37,538 bases of DNA, taken from assembly GCA_949293325.1 (NCBI GenBank), contig CASFCZ010000042.1, forward strand, positions 1-37,538, written 5' to 3'. The first letter of the stretch is position 1. Each line of letters opens with the position of its first letter. Below the pieces are notes generated by a model. The model saw only the letters and a program-made list of their open reading frames with translations, was not told the DNA's origin and did not search any database. This DNA is from an uncultured Eubacteriales bacterium (GTDB taxonomy: Bacteria > Bacillota > Clostridia > Lachnospirales > CAG-274). This document shows positions 25,544 through 34,285 of this stretch, piece after piece. Position numbers and translations under genes: made by a program.

Positions 25544-25688
25544 TTGGAGTTGTTTATACAGCTCTCAACCCCAAACCCCATGTATGCGGTTACGCATGGA
25601 CAGGCCCTCCCCCAAAACTGTCATCCCCCTTTAATACCGCATACATAGCCAAACCTAAGGCACGTTCGATCGTTGAACGTGCCTTTTG
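25544..25688 (+). ncRNA. Candidate C-rich small RNA with three-way-junction fold
   Basis: About 145 bases from the predicted start to the terminator. GTTTGG (25542-25547) pairs with CCAAAC (25649-25654) and closes the molecule. Inside is a 7-bp hairpin GAGTTGT-TTAT-ACAGCTC (25547-25564), then a perfect 10-bp stem ATGTATGCGG (25580-25589) with CCGCATACAT (25637-25646), enclosing an ACAG/CTGT hairpin. Predicted single-stranded parts are C-rich: ACCCCAAACCCC, CCCTCCCCC and ATCCCCC. Such C-tracts in Gram-positive small RNAs pair with Shine-Dalgarno sequences. An 11-bp stem (25657-25667 with 25675-25685) plus TTTT ends it. No coding sequence with a ribosome binding site is seen. The family is not recognised; 6S-like or other known RNAs did not match. 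Confidence 0.62.
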
Positions 25689-25742
25689 GCGTTTATAAAC
25701 AGCAATCAGGTTATATATCAGTTCCATCAGCTTTGTAATAAT

Positions 25743-25778
25743 AAAAAAGCCTGCTGTCGGCAAAACAGCAAGCTTTTA
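25743..25778 (-). terminator. Terminator of secA-prfB
   Basis: AAAGCCTGCTGT and ACAGCAAGCTTT arms (one G-U pair) around a seven-base loop; on the minus strand the tail is TTTTTT. It lies about 40 bases after the prfB stop. Confidence 0.85.
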
Positions 25779-25814
25779 ATATTTTTAAGACAATATCAGT
25801 CCATAACTATTTTA

Positions 25815-26940
25815 TCACTTATTTTCCTCCTCACTGCCGATAATCCATTTAAGATACGCATTGATAAAGGCATCAAGATCACCGTCCATTACAGGCTGAA
25901 CATTGGCAGTTTCACAACCTGTCCTGTGGTCCTTAATCATATTGTATGGGTGGAATACGTAGGAGCGTATCTGGCTGCCCCAGCTTATATCCTTTACATC
26001 GCCTCTGATACCCTCAAGGAGTTCACCCTGTTCCTTCAGCTTAAGCTCATAGAGCTTAGCCTTAAGCATCTTCATACAGGTTTCTCTGTTCTGGAGCTGA
26101 CTTCTTTCAGTCTGACAGGATACCACTATACCCGTTGGGTGATGAATAAGTCTTACGGCGGAGGAAGTTTTGTTAATATGCTGACCACCTGCACCGCTGG
26201 AACGGAACACCTGCATTTCAATATCATCAGGGTTAATATCCACCTCAATAGTATCATCCAGCTCAGGCATTACATCACAGCTTGCAAAGGAGGTGTGACG
26301 TCTTCCGCTTGAGTCAAAGGGTGATATACGCACAAGGCGATGAATACCTTTCTCCGACTTAAGATAACCGAAGGCATTTTCTCCCTTCACCATAAAGGTA
26401 ACGGACTTTATACCTGCCTCGTCACCCTCAAGGTAGTCAAGAAGCTCAAACTGGAAGCCCTCTCTGTCCACCCATTTGCTGTACATACGGTAAAGCATGG
26501 ATACCCAGTCGCATGCCTCTGTACCACCTGCACCTGAATGAAGGGTAACGATTGCATTATTTTTATCATAGGGACCGGTAAGGAGGGTAGAAATACGAAG
26601 GTGCTCGTACTTTTCAAGGAAGTCATCCTTCATCTCCTTTACCTCGGGAACAACGGAGTCATCGTCCATTTCATTTCCCATTTCAATAAGGGTCATAATG
26701 TCATCAAACTGGGTACAGAGATTATCATAACCCTCTATCTTATTTTTAAGCTGTTTTGTCTGCTGGAGAACACCCTGGGCAGACTCCATATCATTCCAGA
26801 AATCGGGATCGCCTGCTATTTCTTCAAGCTCCTTCACCTTTTCACGTGCCTCTGCAACGTTAAAGTGAGTCCCCCATTTCCTCTAAATTTTTATGATAGC
26901 CCGAAAGCTCGGTCTTGATCTGATCAAGTTCAAAAACCAT
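25815..26940 (-). CDS. prfB: Peptide chain release factor 2 with programmed +1 frameshift at UAA
   Basis: About 374 residues after frameshifting. The first frame starts at 26940 (MVFELDQIKTELSGYHKNLE) and runs 26 codons to an in-frame TAA at 26860-26862. A +1 slip on CTT (26863-26865) continues as NVAEAREKVKELEEIAGDPD to the stop at 25815. Upstream of the slip site is an internal Shine-Dalgarno-like GGGGG (26871-26875), five bases before CTT. RF2 hallmarks are SPF (anticodon-like, in RISPFDSSGRR) and GGQ (GAGGQHINK). RF2 reads UGA and UAA. Normally the frameshift stop is UGA, read only by RF2; here it is UAA. It follows secA, a common order. Confidence 0.92.
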
Positions 26941-26978
26941 TTAATTCACATCCTTTTTATTAATAATTGGATTATATA

Positions 26979-29561
26979 TTACTTATCATTTTTTCCGCAG
27001 CAATTTTTATATTTAAGTCCGCTGCCGCATGGGCAAGGATCATTCCTGCCAACCTTAGGCTCCTTACGGGTCTTAGGTGTTGAAGCGGCAGAATCGTCCT
27101 TGTTGGTAGCTGTAGGCTTGGCAACCTGCTCTCTTTCAGGTGGTGCTGCCTGGAAGCGGATATTAAAGAGTGCCTTAATAGTATCCAGCTGGATATTTTT
27201 ATTAAGCTCATCAAACATATCATAGGAGATAAATTTATACTCAACGATAGGATCTCTCTGACCATAGGCACGGAGCTGAATACCCTGCCTCATCTGATCC
27301 ATATCGTCAATATGATCCATCCACTTACTGTCTACAACTCTGAGAAGAATAACACGCTCAAGCTCACGCATATTTTCAGAGCCGAACTCTGCCTCCTTGG
27401 CTTCGTAGCGTGCACTTGCCTCCTGGGCAATTCTTTCAACAAGATCTGCCTTGCCAAGCTTGTCCTTTTCCTCATCGGTAAGGCTGAGGCAGTCAAGTCT
27501 GCCGCCAAACTCAAGGGCAAGGGCCTCAGTAAGACCTATAAGATCCCAATCGTCAGGATCGTTTTCATTCCTTATATATATATCAACATAGTGGGAAGCC
27601 ACTGACTTGATCATGTTAAGTATCTTATCCTTAAGGTTAGCTCCTCTGAGCACCTCAAGACGCTCTGCATAGATGATCTCCCTCTGCTCATTCATTACCT
27701 CATCATAATCAAGAAGACGCTTACGTGTGGAGAAGTTATTACCCTCCACCTTCTTCTGGGCATTCTCGATTGCCTTGGTAAGCATACTGTGTTCAATAGG
27801 CTCATCCTCAGGCAGACCAAGGGCAGCAATCATCTTACTTACCTTTTCGGAGCCGAAAAGACGCATAAGGTCATCCTCAAGGGAGATATAGAAGCGGGAT
27901 TCACCGGGGTCACCCTGACGACCTGCACGACCTCTTAACTGGTTGTCAATACGTCTTGACTCATGTCTTTCGGTACCGATTATCTTAAGACCACCAAGTT
28001 CCTTGACACCTTCACCAAGCTTAATATCGGTACCACGACCTGCCATATTGGTAGCTATGGTAATAGCACCCTTCTGACCTGCAAGGGCAACGATTTCCGC
28101 TTCCTTTTCGTGATACTTCGCATTAAGTACCTGATGCTTGATGCCTTCCTTTTTAAGCATGGAACTTAAAAGCTCGGATTTGTCAATGGTAACTGTACCC
28201 ACAAGTACAGGCTGACCTGTTTCGCAGGACTCCTTAATGCTGTTTACAACAGCACGGAACTTAGCCGCCTCTGTCTGATATACTACATCAGGAAGATCCT
28301 TTCTCTGTACAGGCACATTGGTAGGGATACAAACAACGTCCATACCATAAATGTGGCGGAACTCGCTTTCCTCTGTCTGTGCAGTACCTGTCATACCTGC
28401 CTTTTTGGCATATTTATTAAAGAAGTTCTGGAAAGTAATGGTGGCAAGGGTCTTGCTTTCGCTGTTTACCTGCACGCCTTCCTTAGCCTCAATAGCCTGA
28501 TGAAGACCGTCGGAGTAACGACGACCGGGCATCATACGGCCTGTGAACTCATCAACAATAACAATTTCTCCATCCTTAATAACATAATCCTTATCAAGGT
28601 GCATATTATAGTTAGCCTTAAGGGCATTGTTAATATGATGCTGAATGGCAAGGTTTTCAGGGTCAGCAAGGTTTTCAAGATTAAAGTATCTTTCAGCCTT
28701 CTTAACACCCTCCTGAGTAAGGGAAACAGCCTTAGCCTTTTCATCTACAACAAAGTCTCCCTCTTCCTGAATATCCTCCCTTGTAAGAGGATTAAGTGCC
28801 TCCTCCTCATTTAATATACGGCCCTGCTTAAGGGTACGTACAAAGGAATTGGCAAGCTGGTAGAGCTTGGAGGAATCCTTACCCATACCTGATATAATAA
28901 GAGGAGTACGTGCCTCGTCAATAAGCACGGAGTCAACCTCATCAATTATACAGTATGGAAGGCCCCTCTGAACCATATCCTTTTCAAAAACTACCATGTT
29001 ATCACGAAGGTAGTCAAAACCAAGCTCATTATTTGTACCGTAGGTAATATCGCAGGCATAAGCCTCCTGACGCTCGGTCTTGGTCATATCATGAAGAATA
29101 ACACCAACCTTAAGTCCAAGGAACTCATGTACCTGACCCATCCACTCTGCATCACGCTTTGCAAGGTAGTCATTAACGGTAACGATGTGTACGCCGTCAC
29201 CGGTAAGTGCGTTAAGGTATGCAGGACAGGTGGAAACAAGGGTCTTACCTTCACCTGTCTTCATCTCAGCTATACGTCCCTGATGAAGTACGATACCACC
29301 TATCAGCTGTACATCAAAGTGTCTCATGCCAAGGACACGCTTTGCAGCCTCCCTTACTGTGGCAAATGCCTCAGGAAGAAGGTCATCAAGGGTAGCTCCG
29401 TCAGCCAGCCTCTGCTTATACTCATCGGTCTTAGCACGGAGCTGTTCATCGCTAAGCGCCTGAAACTGTGGTTCAAGATCATTAATCTTCGCCACAATAG
29501 GACGGATACGCTTAACCTCCTTTTCGCTGTAGTTACCGAATATCTTTTCAAATATACCCAT
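26979..29561 (-). CDS. secA: Preprotein translocase ATPase SecA
   Basis: 860 residues. Walker [11 protein letters not shown], Walker B region [17 protein letters not shown], the helicase motif [10 protein letters not shown] and [11 protein letters not shown] (motif VI) are intact. The C-terminus ends with the SEC-C zinc site [14 protein letters not shown], preceded by a charged linker. SecA drives proteins through SecYEG. The start [10 protein letters not shown] at 29561 is the family start; upstream GAGGTGTAAAAATTA serves as ribosome binding region. It has a structured leader and is followed 38 bases later by prfB. Confidence 0.97.
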   Translation of the reverse strand: MGIFEKIFGNYSEKEVKRIRPIVAKINDLEPQFQALSDEQLRAKTDEYKQRLADGATLDDLLPEAFATVREAAKRVLGMRHFDVQLIGGIVLHQGRIAEMKTGEGKTLVSTCPAYLNALTGDGVHIVTVNDYLAKRDAEWMGQVHEFLGLKVGVILHDMTKTERQEAYACDITYGTNNELGFDYLRDNMVVFEKDMVQRGLPYCIIDEVDSVLIDEARTPLIISGMGKDSSKLYQLANSFVRTLKQGRILNEEEALNPLTREDIQEEGDFVVDEKAKAVSLTQEGVKKAERYFNLENLADPENLAIQHHINNALKANYNMHLDKDYVIKDGEIVIVDEFTGRMMPGRRYSDGLHQAIEAKEGVQVNSESKTLATITFQNFFNKYAKKAGMTGTAQTEESEFRHIYGMDVVCIPTNVPVQRKDLPDVVYQTEAAKFRAVVNSIKESCETGQPVLVGTVTIDKSELLSSMLKKEGIKHQVLNAKYHEKEAEIVALAGQKGAITIATNMAGRGTDIKLGEGVKELGGLKIIGTERHESRRIDNQLRGRAGRQGDPGESRFYISLEDDLMRLFGSEKVSKMIAALGLPEDEPIEHSMLTKAIENAQKKVEGNNFSTRKRLLDYDEVMNEQREIIYAERLEVLRGANLKDKILNMIKSVASHYVDIYIRNENDPDDWDLIGLTEALALEFGGRLDCLSLTDEEKDKLGKADLVERIAQEASARYEAKEAEFGSENMRELERVILLRVVDSKWMDHIDDMDQMRQGIQLRAYGQRDPIVEYKFISYDMFDELNKNIQLDTIKALFNIRFQAAPPEREQVAKPTATNKDDSAASTPKTRKEPKVGRNDPCPCGSGLKYKNCCGKNDK

Positions 29562-29596
29562 TAATTTTTACACCTCAAATCATAAATAAAGTAATC

Positions 29597-29640
29597 GGGA
29601 CGCCTTATGGCGGCTTTTCCCCACAAAGGAAGTCCTTTGT
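29597..29640 (-). promoter_or_regulatory. Two stable hairpins in the secA leader
   Basis: On the minus strand ACAAAGGA/TCCTTTGT (29623-29640, 8-bp stem) is followed by a nested hairpin with outer GGGA/TCCC and inner CGCC-ATAA-GGCG arms (29597-29622). No T-run follows, so it is not a terminator. It may affect stability or ribosome access of secA. No small SecM-like arrest peptide with a ribosome binding site was found. Confidence 0.5.
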
Positions 29641-29679
29641 CAATGGGTGTATATCTTTATGCAAAATACATCAATATAT

Positions 29680-29709
29680 AGTTTAGCAGAAAAGCATATA
29701 CTTATGCAA
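29680..29709 (-). promoter_or_regulatory. Promoter of secA
   Basis: Minus strand TTGCAT (29704-29709), 18-base spacer, TAAACT (29680-29685), giving a leader of about 115 bases. Confidence 0.6.
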
Positions 29710-29799
29710 GGGTTATTTGAAAAAAATAGTTACAAAAATATGAAGAATATTCCATAGGCACAGCCACCCGGTACATATCCCTTTATATACAGTACCATC

Positions 29800-30237
29800 C
29801 TATACACTCAGAGGGTGTTCCTCTTCCCTTGCATTAAGCTCCCTTGATATTATTTCCAAAGCTTTATTATGAATACGGTAACATTGCCTGAGGCTAATAA
29901 CAAAGGGCAGATGCAATGGCAGGCACTCCCAGTCCATACCCTTTATATAACGGGTTCTGAGTATGGCCTGCATATCATAGGGCATTTTACCTACTATCTC
30001 CTCTATCTCACCCTGTACCGAAATATGGTAGGCTGTATTTTTCCTTAGCTGCTCCATACGTCTTTTAAGGCTTTCAATATGTATTATCTCACAGTTGCCC
30101 TGATTTTTAAGACTGGTCTGGATCCTTTCAAGCTCATCTCCGTTTAATTTCTGGATACGGAGATTTTTGTCGCAGTTACCCCAGAGTCTGAGGAGATCCT
30201 TGATTCTCTTTTTTTCTTCCTTCTTCAAAAATATCAT
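29800..30237 (-). CDS. Phage-type ArpU/sigma region 4-like regulator
   Basis: About 145 residues, charged and helical. The C-terminal part (MPYDMQAILRTRYIKGMDWE, then LRQCYRIHNKALEIISREL) resembles the sigma-70 region 4 helix-turn-helix of phage late regulators of the ArpU/RinA/DUF1492 group, which activate packaging or transfer genes. The start is uncertain: the ATG at 30237 abuts AAAGGGG, and a TTG three codons later is better spaced. It is divergent from the XRE repressor, with an excellent promoter carrying a LexA-like box. No other phage structural genes are present, so it is a remnant or a solitary regulator. The family assignment is moderate. Confidence 0.6.
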   Translation of the reverse strand: MIFLKKEEKKRIKDLLRLWGNCDKNLRIQKLNGDELERIQTSLKNQGNCEIIHIESLKRRMEQLRKNTAYHISVQGEIEEIVGKMPYDMQAILRTRYIKGMDWECLPLHLPFVISLRQCYRIHNKALEIISRELNAREEEHPLSV

Positions 30238-30259
30238 CCCCTTTACGTTTTATGAAAAT

Positions 30260-30363
30260 ATAATAGCACATACGTTCGAATATGTCAACCGTTTTGTTAA
30301 ATATTATTTAACTTTTAATCTTTTTATTGTATTTTACCGCTAAATATGTTAAAATTATTTAAC
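30260..30363. promoter_or_regulatory. Divergent promoters with two repressor operators and a LexA-like box
   Basis: Minus promoter: TTGACA (30283-30288), 17-base spacer, TATTAT (30260-30265). Plus promoter: TTGTAT (30327-30332), 17-base spacer, TAAAAT (30350-30355). Two similar palindromes, GTTAAATATTATTTAAC (30296-30312) and GTTAAAATTATTTAAC (30348-30363), lie next to the minus -35 and over the plus -10, as expected for an autoregulated XRE repressor. Within the minus promoter spacer is CGAACGTATGTGCT (30265-30278), matching 12 of 14 positions of the Gram-positive LexA/DinR box. Confidence 0.7.
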
Positions 30364-30391
30364 AAAAAAACAAATCAAAAGGGGATTTATT

Positions 30392-30847
30392 ATGGAAAAC
30401 AGAATAGCTGACCTGCGTAAGGAAACAGGACTAACCCAACAGGAGGTGGCAGACAAGCTTGGAGTATCCAAACCCGCCATTGCCCAGTATGAAAGCGGCA
30501 AAACCGAAAACATTAAACCCGAAAGGCTGCTGAAGCTTGCAGAGTTGTTTAATGCCTCCCCTGCATATATTATGGGATGGAGTCAGATGCGGACAGAGCC
30601 TACCGAAGAAGAAACCCAACTCCTTAAGGCATGCCGTAATCTTAACGGAAGGGGAATGGCACAGATTCAGCTACGACTATGGGAGCTGTCCCAAATATCG
30701 TACTATGTTGAAGATATAATAGAAAATAAGGAGGATGAGCTTGCACCGGTGGCAGCCCATGCAGACGGTGCTCCTCCTGATGTACTGAAAGCTGAAATTG
30801 AAAGAGTAAGCAGGCTTATTAAAAACGACAGAGGTGATGTGTGTTGA
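30392..30847 (+). CDS. XRE-family repressor (ImmR-like)
   Basis: 151 residues. A Cro/C1-type helix-turn-helix fills residues 3-60 (IADLRKETGLTQQEVADKLG, then SKPAIAQYESGKTENIKPERL), followed by a helical C-terminal part of unknown fold. Its gene overlaps the following ImmA-type peptidase. In ICEBs1 and related phages, ImmA cleaves the ImmR repressor upon SOS or cell-cell signals; the pair here is arranged the same way. AAAAGGGG precedes the ATG. It probably binds the two palindromes in its own promoter region and represses the divergent gene. Confidence 0.88.
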   Translation: MENRIADLRKETGLTQQEVADKLGVSKPAIAQYESGKTENIKPERLLKLAELFNASPAYIMGWSQMRTEPTEEETQLLKACRNLNGRGMAQIQLRLWELSQISYYVEDIIENKEDELAPVAAHADGAPPDVLKAEIERVSRLIKNDRGDVC

Positions 30848-31314
30848 AACATCTTGAGTTATTAAAAGAAGCAGAGGACAACAGCCTGAAACTGTATCGC
30901 TGTAAAATGGACAGTGCAGTAAGGGGACTATGTATAGGTAGTAACATAGTTCTTAACAGGGATATAGACAATCTGAAGGAGTTTAACTGTATTCTTGCAG
31001 AGGAGATAGGCCATTACAAAACCACCGTAGGTGACATAACCGCACCGGGAACAAACAATGCCAGGCAGGAGCTCAGGGCAAGGGCATACGCCTATGACAA
31101 ACTAATAGGTCTTGAGGGACTTATACAGGCATGGGATGCAGGCTGCCGCAGTATAAACGAGGCGGCGGAATATCTTACGGTAACGGAGGAATTTTTCAGA
31201 GCGGCACTGGAATACTATCGCAGCAAATACGGAGTGCAGACCAGCTGCAAAGACAGGATAATTACCTTTATCCCCTACCTTGATATAAGTAAGGAAAGCC
31301 AGAAATCCCTGTAA
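30841..31314 (+). CDS. ImmA/IrrE-type metallopeptidase
   Basis: 157 residues starting at GTG (or the adjacent TTG at 30844), with GAGGTGAT just upstream inside the repressor gene. The active-site helix reads LAEEIGHYKTTVGD. Compared with the usual H-E-x-x-H, the first His is replaced (A-E-E-I-G-H), the variant seen in many phage ImmA-like proteins. Whether it retains zinc-peptidase activity is uncertain. By analogy to ICEBs1 ImmA it would cut or sense the neighbouring XRE repressor. The C-terminal half resembles the helical tail of that family. Confidence 0.82.
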   Translation: MLKHLELLKEAEDNSLKLYRCKMDSAVRGLCIGSNIVLNRDIDNLKEFNCILAEEIGHYKTTVGDITAPGTNNARQELRARAYAYDKLIGLEGLIQAWDAGCRSINEAAEYLTVTEEFFRAALEYYRSKYGVQTSCKDRIITFIPYLDISKESQKSL

Positions 31315-31315
31315 T

Positions 31316-31345
31316 TTGACAATACATATAAATATGGGGTATACT
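31316..31345 (+). promoter_or_regulatory. Promoter of the lipoprotein-DUF4127 operon
   Basis: TTGACA (31316-31321), 18-base spacer, TATACT (31340-31345). It starts three bases after the ImmA-like stop, so the lipoprotein is an independent transcription unit; no terminator separates it from the repressor operon. Confidence 0.75.
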
Positions 31346-31370
31346 GTATGAAAAGGGGGTAAAGGATAAA

Positions 31371-32321
31371 ATGAAACTTTACAAAGCAGCTGTCTGGATT
31401 ATGCTGCTGGGAGCCTTGGTTACAGGCTGTAATAAAGAACAGGAACCTCCATCGGCAGAGCCACTGAAAGCAGCAGGTGCCCAGGGCATTGCTCTGACGG
31501 AAACTCTTAACAAATCCATAGATATGACAGCGGCAATAGACAGTCACAAGGGCTACGAGCCATTAACTGTAAGCCGTGCCTTTATAGACGGAGGCAGCTG
31601 TGCCCGGGTAATAGTACACAATAATACCGATACCCCAATAGTTGCCTATGACCTGGAGATACTTTACTTTGACAGCAAGGGAAATCCTCTAGGAAAATCA
31701 GAGGAATACACTGTATGGACAGGGGTAGTGGAACCACACTGTGACTATGGACTGGACAGTTATGTGGGAGGCAGCAACGGTGGCAGCTACATCAAAGGTA
31801 TAGTAAAAAAGGTTACCTTTAATGACGGCACTTCCTGGGAAAACGAAATATATGAGGCAGAAAAGGCGGTATACAATGACTTTTTCGATATAGAAAAATA
31901 CCGTCAGGACATAGAAAAAAACAGCGAAAATGTGCAAAAGGCAGCTCAGACCCCATACATACGTATAGATGACATGACCATGACAGGCAGTGACGATATA
32001 TCCTCACGTAAGGACCTTAAGCTTGTACTTACCAACACCGGGGACAAAACCCTGAAGGAAATAAAAGTAGCCGTTGCTGAATTTGACCGTGATAACAATA
32101 AGGTAGATGTAACCCCCCAGATATACATAGGTAAAAATATAAGGCTTGCCTCCTGTACAACAACGGAGCTTAAGCCCGGGGAAAGCCGCAGCTTTTCCTC
32201 CTCGGCATTTCTGGAAAGCGAGTGTTTCCGTATAAATGCCATTGTAACGGAAATTACCTTTACCGACGGTACGGTATGGAAAAATCCATATGCAATCGAC
32301 TGGCTGCTGTGGTTTATGTAA
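31371..32321 (+). CDS. Lipoprotein with two repeated beta-rich domains, function unknown
   Basis: 316 residues. The signal peptide ends in LVTGC (lipobox, Cys20). Two similar domains follow, about 50-165 and 197-310; each ends with the same type of motif (KVTFNDGTSWENEIYEAE and EITFTDGTVWKNPYAIDW) and contains an internal N-x-T-D/G-x-x-x strand (HNNTDTPIVAYDLEILYFD; TNTGDKTLKEIKVAVAEFD). This internal duplication resembles DUF5780-like extracellular domains of Firmicutes, with moderate certainty. Likely anchored on the outer face of the membrane. A 33-base gap to the next gene suggests cotranscription. Confidence 0.72.
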   Translation: MKLYKAAVWIMLLGALVTGCNKEQEPPSAEPLKAAGAQGIALTETLNKSIDMTAAIDSHKGYEPLTVSRAFIDGGSCARVIVHNNTDTPIVAYDLEILYFDSKGNPLGKSEEYTVWTGVVEPHCDYGLDSYVGGSNGGSYIKGIVKKVTFNDGTSWENEIYEAEKAVYNDFFDIEKYRQDIEKNSENVQKAAQTPYIRIDDMTMTGSDDISSRKDLKLVLTNTGDKTLKEIKVAVAEFDRDNNKVDVTPQIYIGKNIRLASCTTTELKPGESRSFSSSAFLESECFRINAIVTEITFTDGTVWKNPYAIDWLLWFM

Positions 32322-32354
32322 AAGTATTATTTTGCACCTGAAAGGAGAAACCTG

Positions 32355-34175
32355 ATGAAAATCAAGCTAATAACAGCTACCCTTATTTCAAGTCTGCTTT
32401 TAACTACAGGGGTGTATGCCTCAACGATAGTAACAGCACCCATTGACAGCAGACCCATAAGCACCGACTATCTCAATGACCTTGCTCAGCTGGGTGGAGA
32501 TAAAGCAGTATATCCAGGCAAAGATATTCTGGATATGTTTCCCGCCGACGAAAGTCTGAACCGGTTTGCCGACAGCAGTGCCGTAAGGGAAAGCATATAT
32601 GAGCTTACAGGAGAAAACAACAGGGAGGATAACACCGTTATAATAAACACCTCCAGCTACTTTACTTCAGGACTGGTAGGCAGCCGTATCGGCTCCTGTT
32701 ATGGTGATATAGATAAGGCCCTTGAGGATCTCAGACAACTTGCCACAGATTATCCTCTCCCCTACTACTATGTAAACCTCACCACTCCACGCTCCCTACC
32801 CGAAACAAGGTTTAACGATATATGGCGAAATGATGACAGCATAACAGGTATCGGGTACTACTATCTGCAACGTAACCCCAACTGTGAGGACTATGACTAT
32901 ATCAAAGCTAACTTCAGCAAAATTACACCATCCCAGCTTTTAATGGAGTACAGCTATGTATGCGGTAAGCTTGATGAGGGAGTTCCTCTCCAGTCATGGG
33001 AAAGGGATTTTTATAAAACGGTGAACAGTCGTTATATGAGTAAGGATCCATACCGCAGTTACCTTAATAATTATATAGAGCCCTTTAAAAAATCCGTAGA
33101 AATAATGAACGGTCTTATTGAACTTAAAAACGAAGGTCTTATAGACGAGATAGTAATAAGCACCGACGATTTACAGCTTCCTGCCTCCATAAGCTACTTT
33201 TTCGCACAGGATGCACCATGGGTACAAAAGCAGGGAGGTTCGGCAGTTAAGTACAGTTTTGCAAGGACCTACTTTGAAACAGGCTCCACCTCCATTATGA
33301 GAAGCCTTGACAACAGTATAGGTAAGAAAGAAAGATACCTTGCCATGGCGGGCAGGGGGAAGGAAGTTAATGTAATATACGGTACAGACGAGGTACCCCA
33401 GCTTATATATGCCCGTGACCTTGTAAGAAGAACGGGAAAGGGTACAGCAATTAACCCTGTATATAACATCAACTCTGCCGCTGTTGCCGCCTATGATGTA
33501 AACAATGCACAAAAGCTAACAAATGCAGCTATAAGCTTTACAGGCAACAACAGAGGCTACTTTGACAGGCATACGGATCTTTATATATATTCCTATTCAG
33601 CCAATTCAAAGCCATCGGATACCGTAAACAAAATGAAGGCTTCCATTGACAAGGGTAAGAATGCAGCTCTTATTGAACTTTATGACAGTAAAACCCTCAA
33701 TAACAGCAACAATGCACTGTTTAAACTCCTTACCGACGGCAGGGGTCTTAGTCTTACGGAGCTTACAGGCTACAGTGCATGGAATACCAACGGCAATGCA
33801 ATAGGTCTGGGAGTGGCTGAAGCCCAGGTGTGTGCCATAGCACAGGAAACTACCAACAGTCCCGGAACCTATGCTGCAAATAAGGTAAACGTACTGCTCC
33901 AGCACGCTCTGGAGGACGGGGTATATACAGTTCAGACAAAGAGACTTTTATCAAATGCAGGATATAAACCCACTACAGATGAACTGGAAAACAGTGACAA
34001 GCTCAGGGAGAGCCTTCTTAATAACAATGTTATATCCGAATTTGAAAACAGCACCATTGAAATAAAGGGTAAGACCTACAGGGTTAAAAATATCTCCATT
34101 GACAAATGCGGATTCCCTTGGGCACGTACCTTTGACTGTATTCTTGATATAAATACAGAGGTAGATTTAAAATAA
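32355..34175 (+). CDS. DUF4127 family secreted protein
   Basis: 606 residues. A signal peptide (about 1-22, cleaved near VYA) precedes the family's hallmark N-terminal strand TAPIDSRPISTDYL. Further conserved patches are NTSSYFTSGLVGSR, NLTTPRSLPETRF and STDDLQLP. DUF4127 proteins are found in Firmicutes and plants-associated or gut bacteria and have no known activity; the D-S-R-P motif looks like a possible active-site loop, but that is a guess. AAAGGAGAAACCTG precedes the ATG. It is the second gene of the lipoprotein operon and is followed by a strong terminator. Confidence 0.83.
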   Translation: MKIKLITATLISSLLLTTGVYASTIVTAPIDSRPISTDYLNDLAQLGGDKAVYPGKDILDMFPADESLNRFADSSAVRESIYELTGENNREDNTVIINTSSYFTSGLVGSRIGSCYGDIDKALEDLRQLATDYPLPYYYVNLTTPRSLPETRFNDIWRNDDSITGIGYYYLQRNPNCEDYDYIKANFSKITPSQLLMEYSYVCGKLDEGVPLQSWERDFYKTVNSRYMSKDPYRSYLNNYIEPFKKSVEIMNGLIELKNEGLIDEIVISTDDLQLPASISYFFAQDAPWVQKQGGSAVKYSFARTYFETGSTSIMRSLDNSIGKKERYLAMAGRGKEVNVIYGTDEVPQLIYARDLVRRTGKGTAINPVYNINSAAVAAYDVNNAQKLTNAAISFTGNNRGYFDRHTDLYIYSYSANSKPSDTVNKMKASIDKGKNAALIELYDSKTLNNSNNALFKLLTDGRGLSLTELTGYSAWNTNGNAIGLGVAEAQVCAIAQETTNSPGTYAANKVNVLLQHALEDGVYTVQTKRLLSNAGYKPTTDELENSDKLRESLLNNNVISEFENSTIEIKGKTYRVKNISIDKCGFPWARTFDCILDINTEVDLK

Positions 34176-34179
34176 CTAA

Positions 34180-34210
34180 AACAGCGTGGCAATGTCCACG
34201 CTGTTTTTTA
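34180..34210 (+). terminator. Terminator of the DUF4127 operon
   Basis: AACAGCGTGG (34180-34189) pairs perfectly with CCACGCTGTT (34196-34205), six-base loop, followed by TTTTTTA. Confidence 0.92.
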
Positions 34211-34285
34211 TTACAGTACTGTTTTATGTACGGTTTTTATAGTATAATTGTCATATATTTATAGATAAAGTAAAGGAGATATTAT

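Noticed and set aside
25510-25698. 62-residue plus-strand open frame over the small RNA region
   Set aside because: It has no ribosome binding site, starts inside the promoter and the segment is better explained by paired RNA arms.
26838-26940. prfB as a broken gene
   Set aside because: The split is at the conserved RF2 frameshift position with CTT slip codon and G-run, so it is programmed recoding, not decay.
29800-31314. Complete prophage or integrative element
   Set aside because: No integrase, terminase, capsid, relaxase or attachment-site repeats were seen; only three regulatory genes are present.
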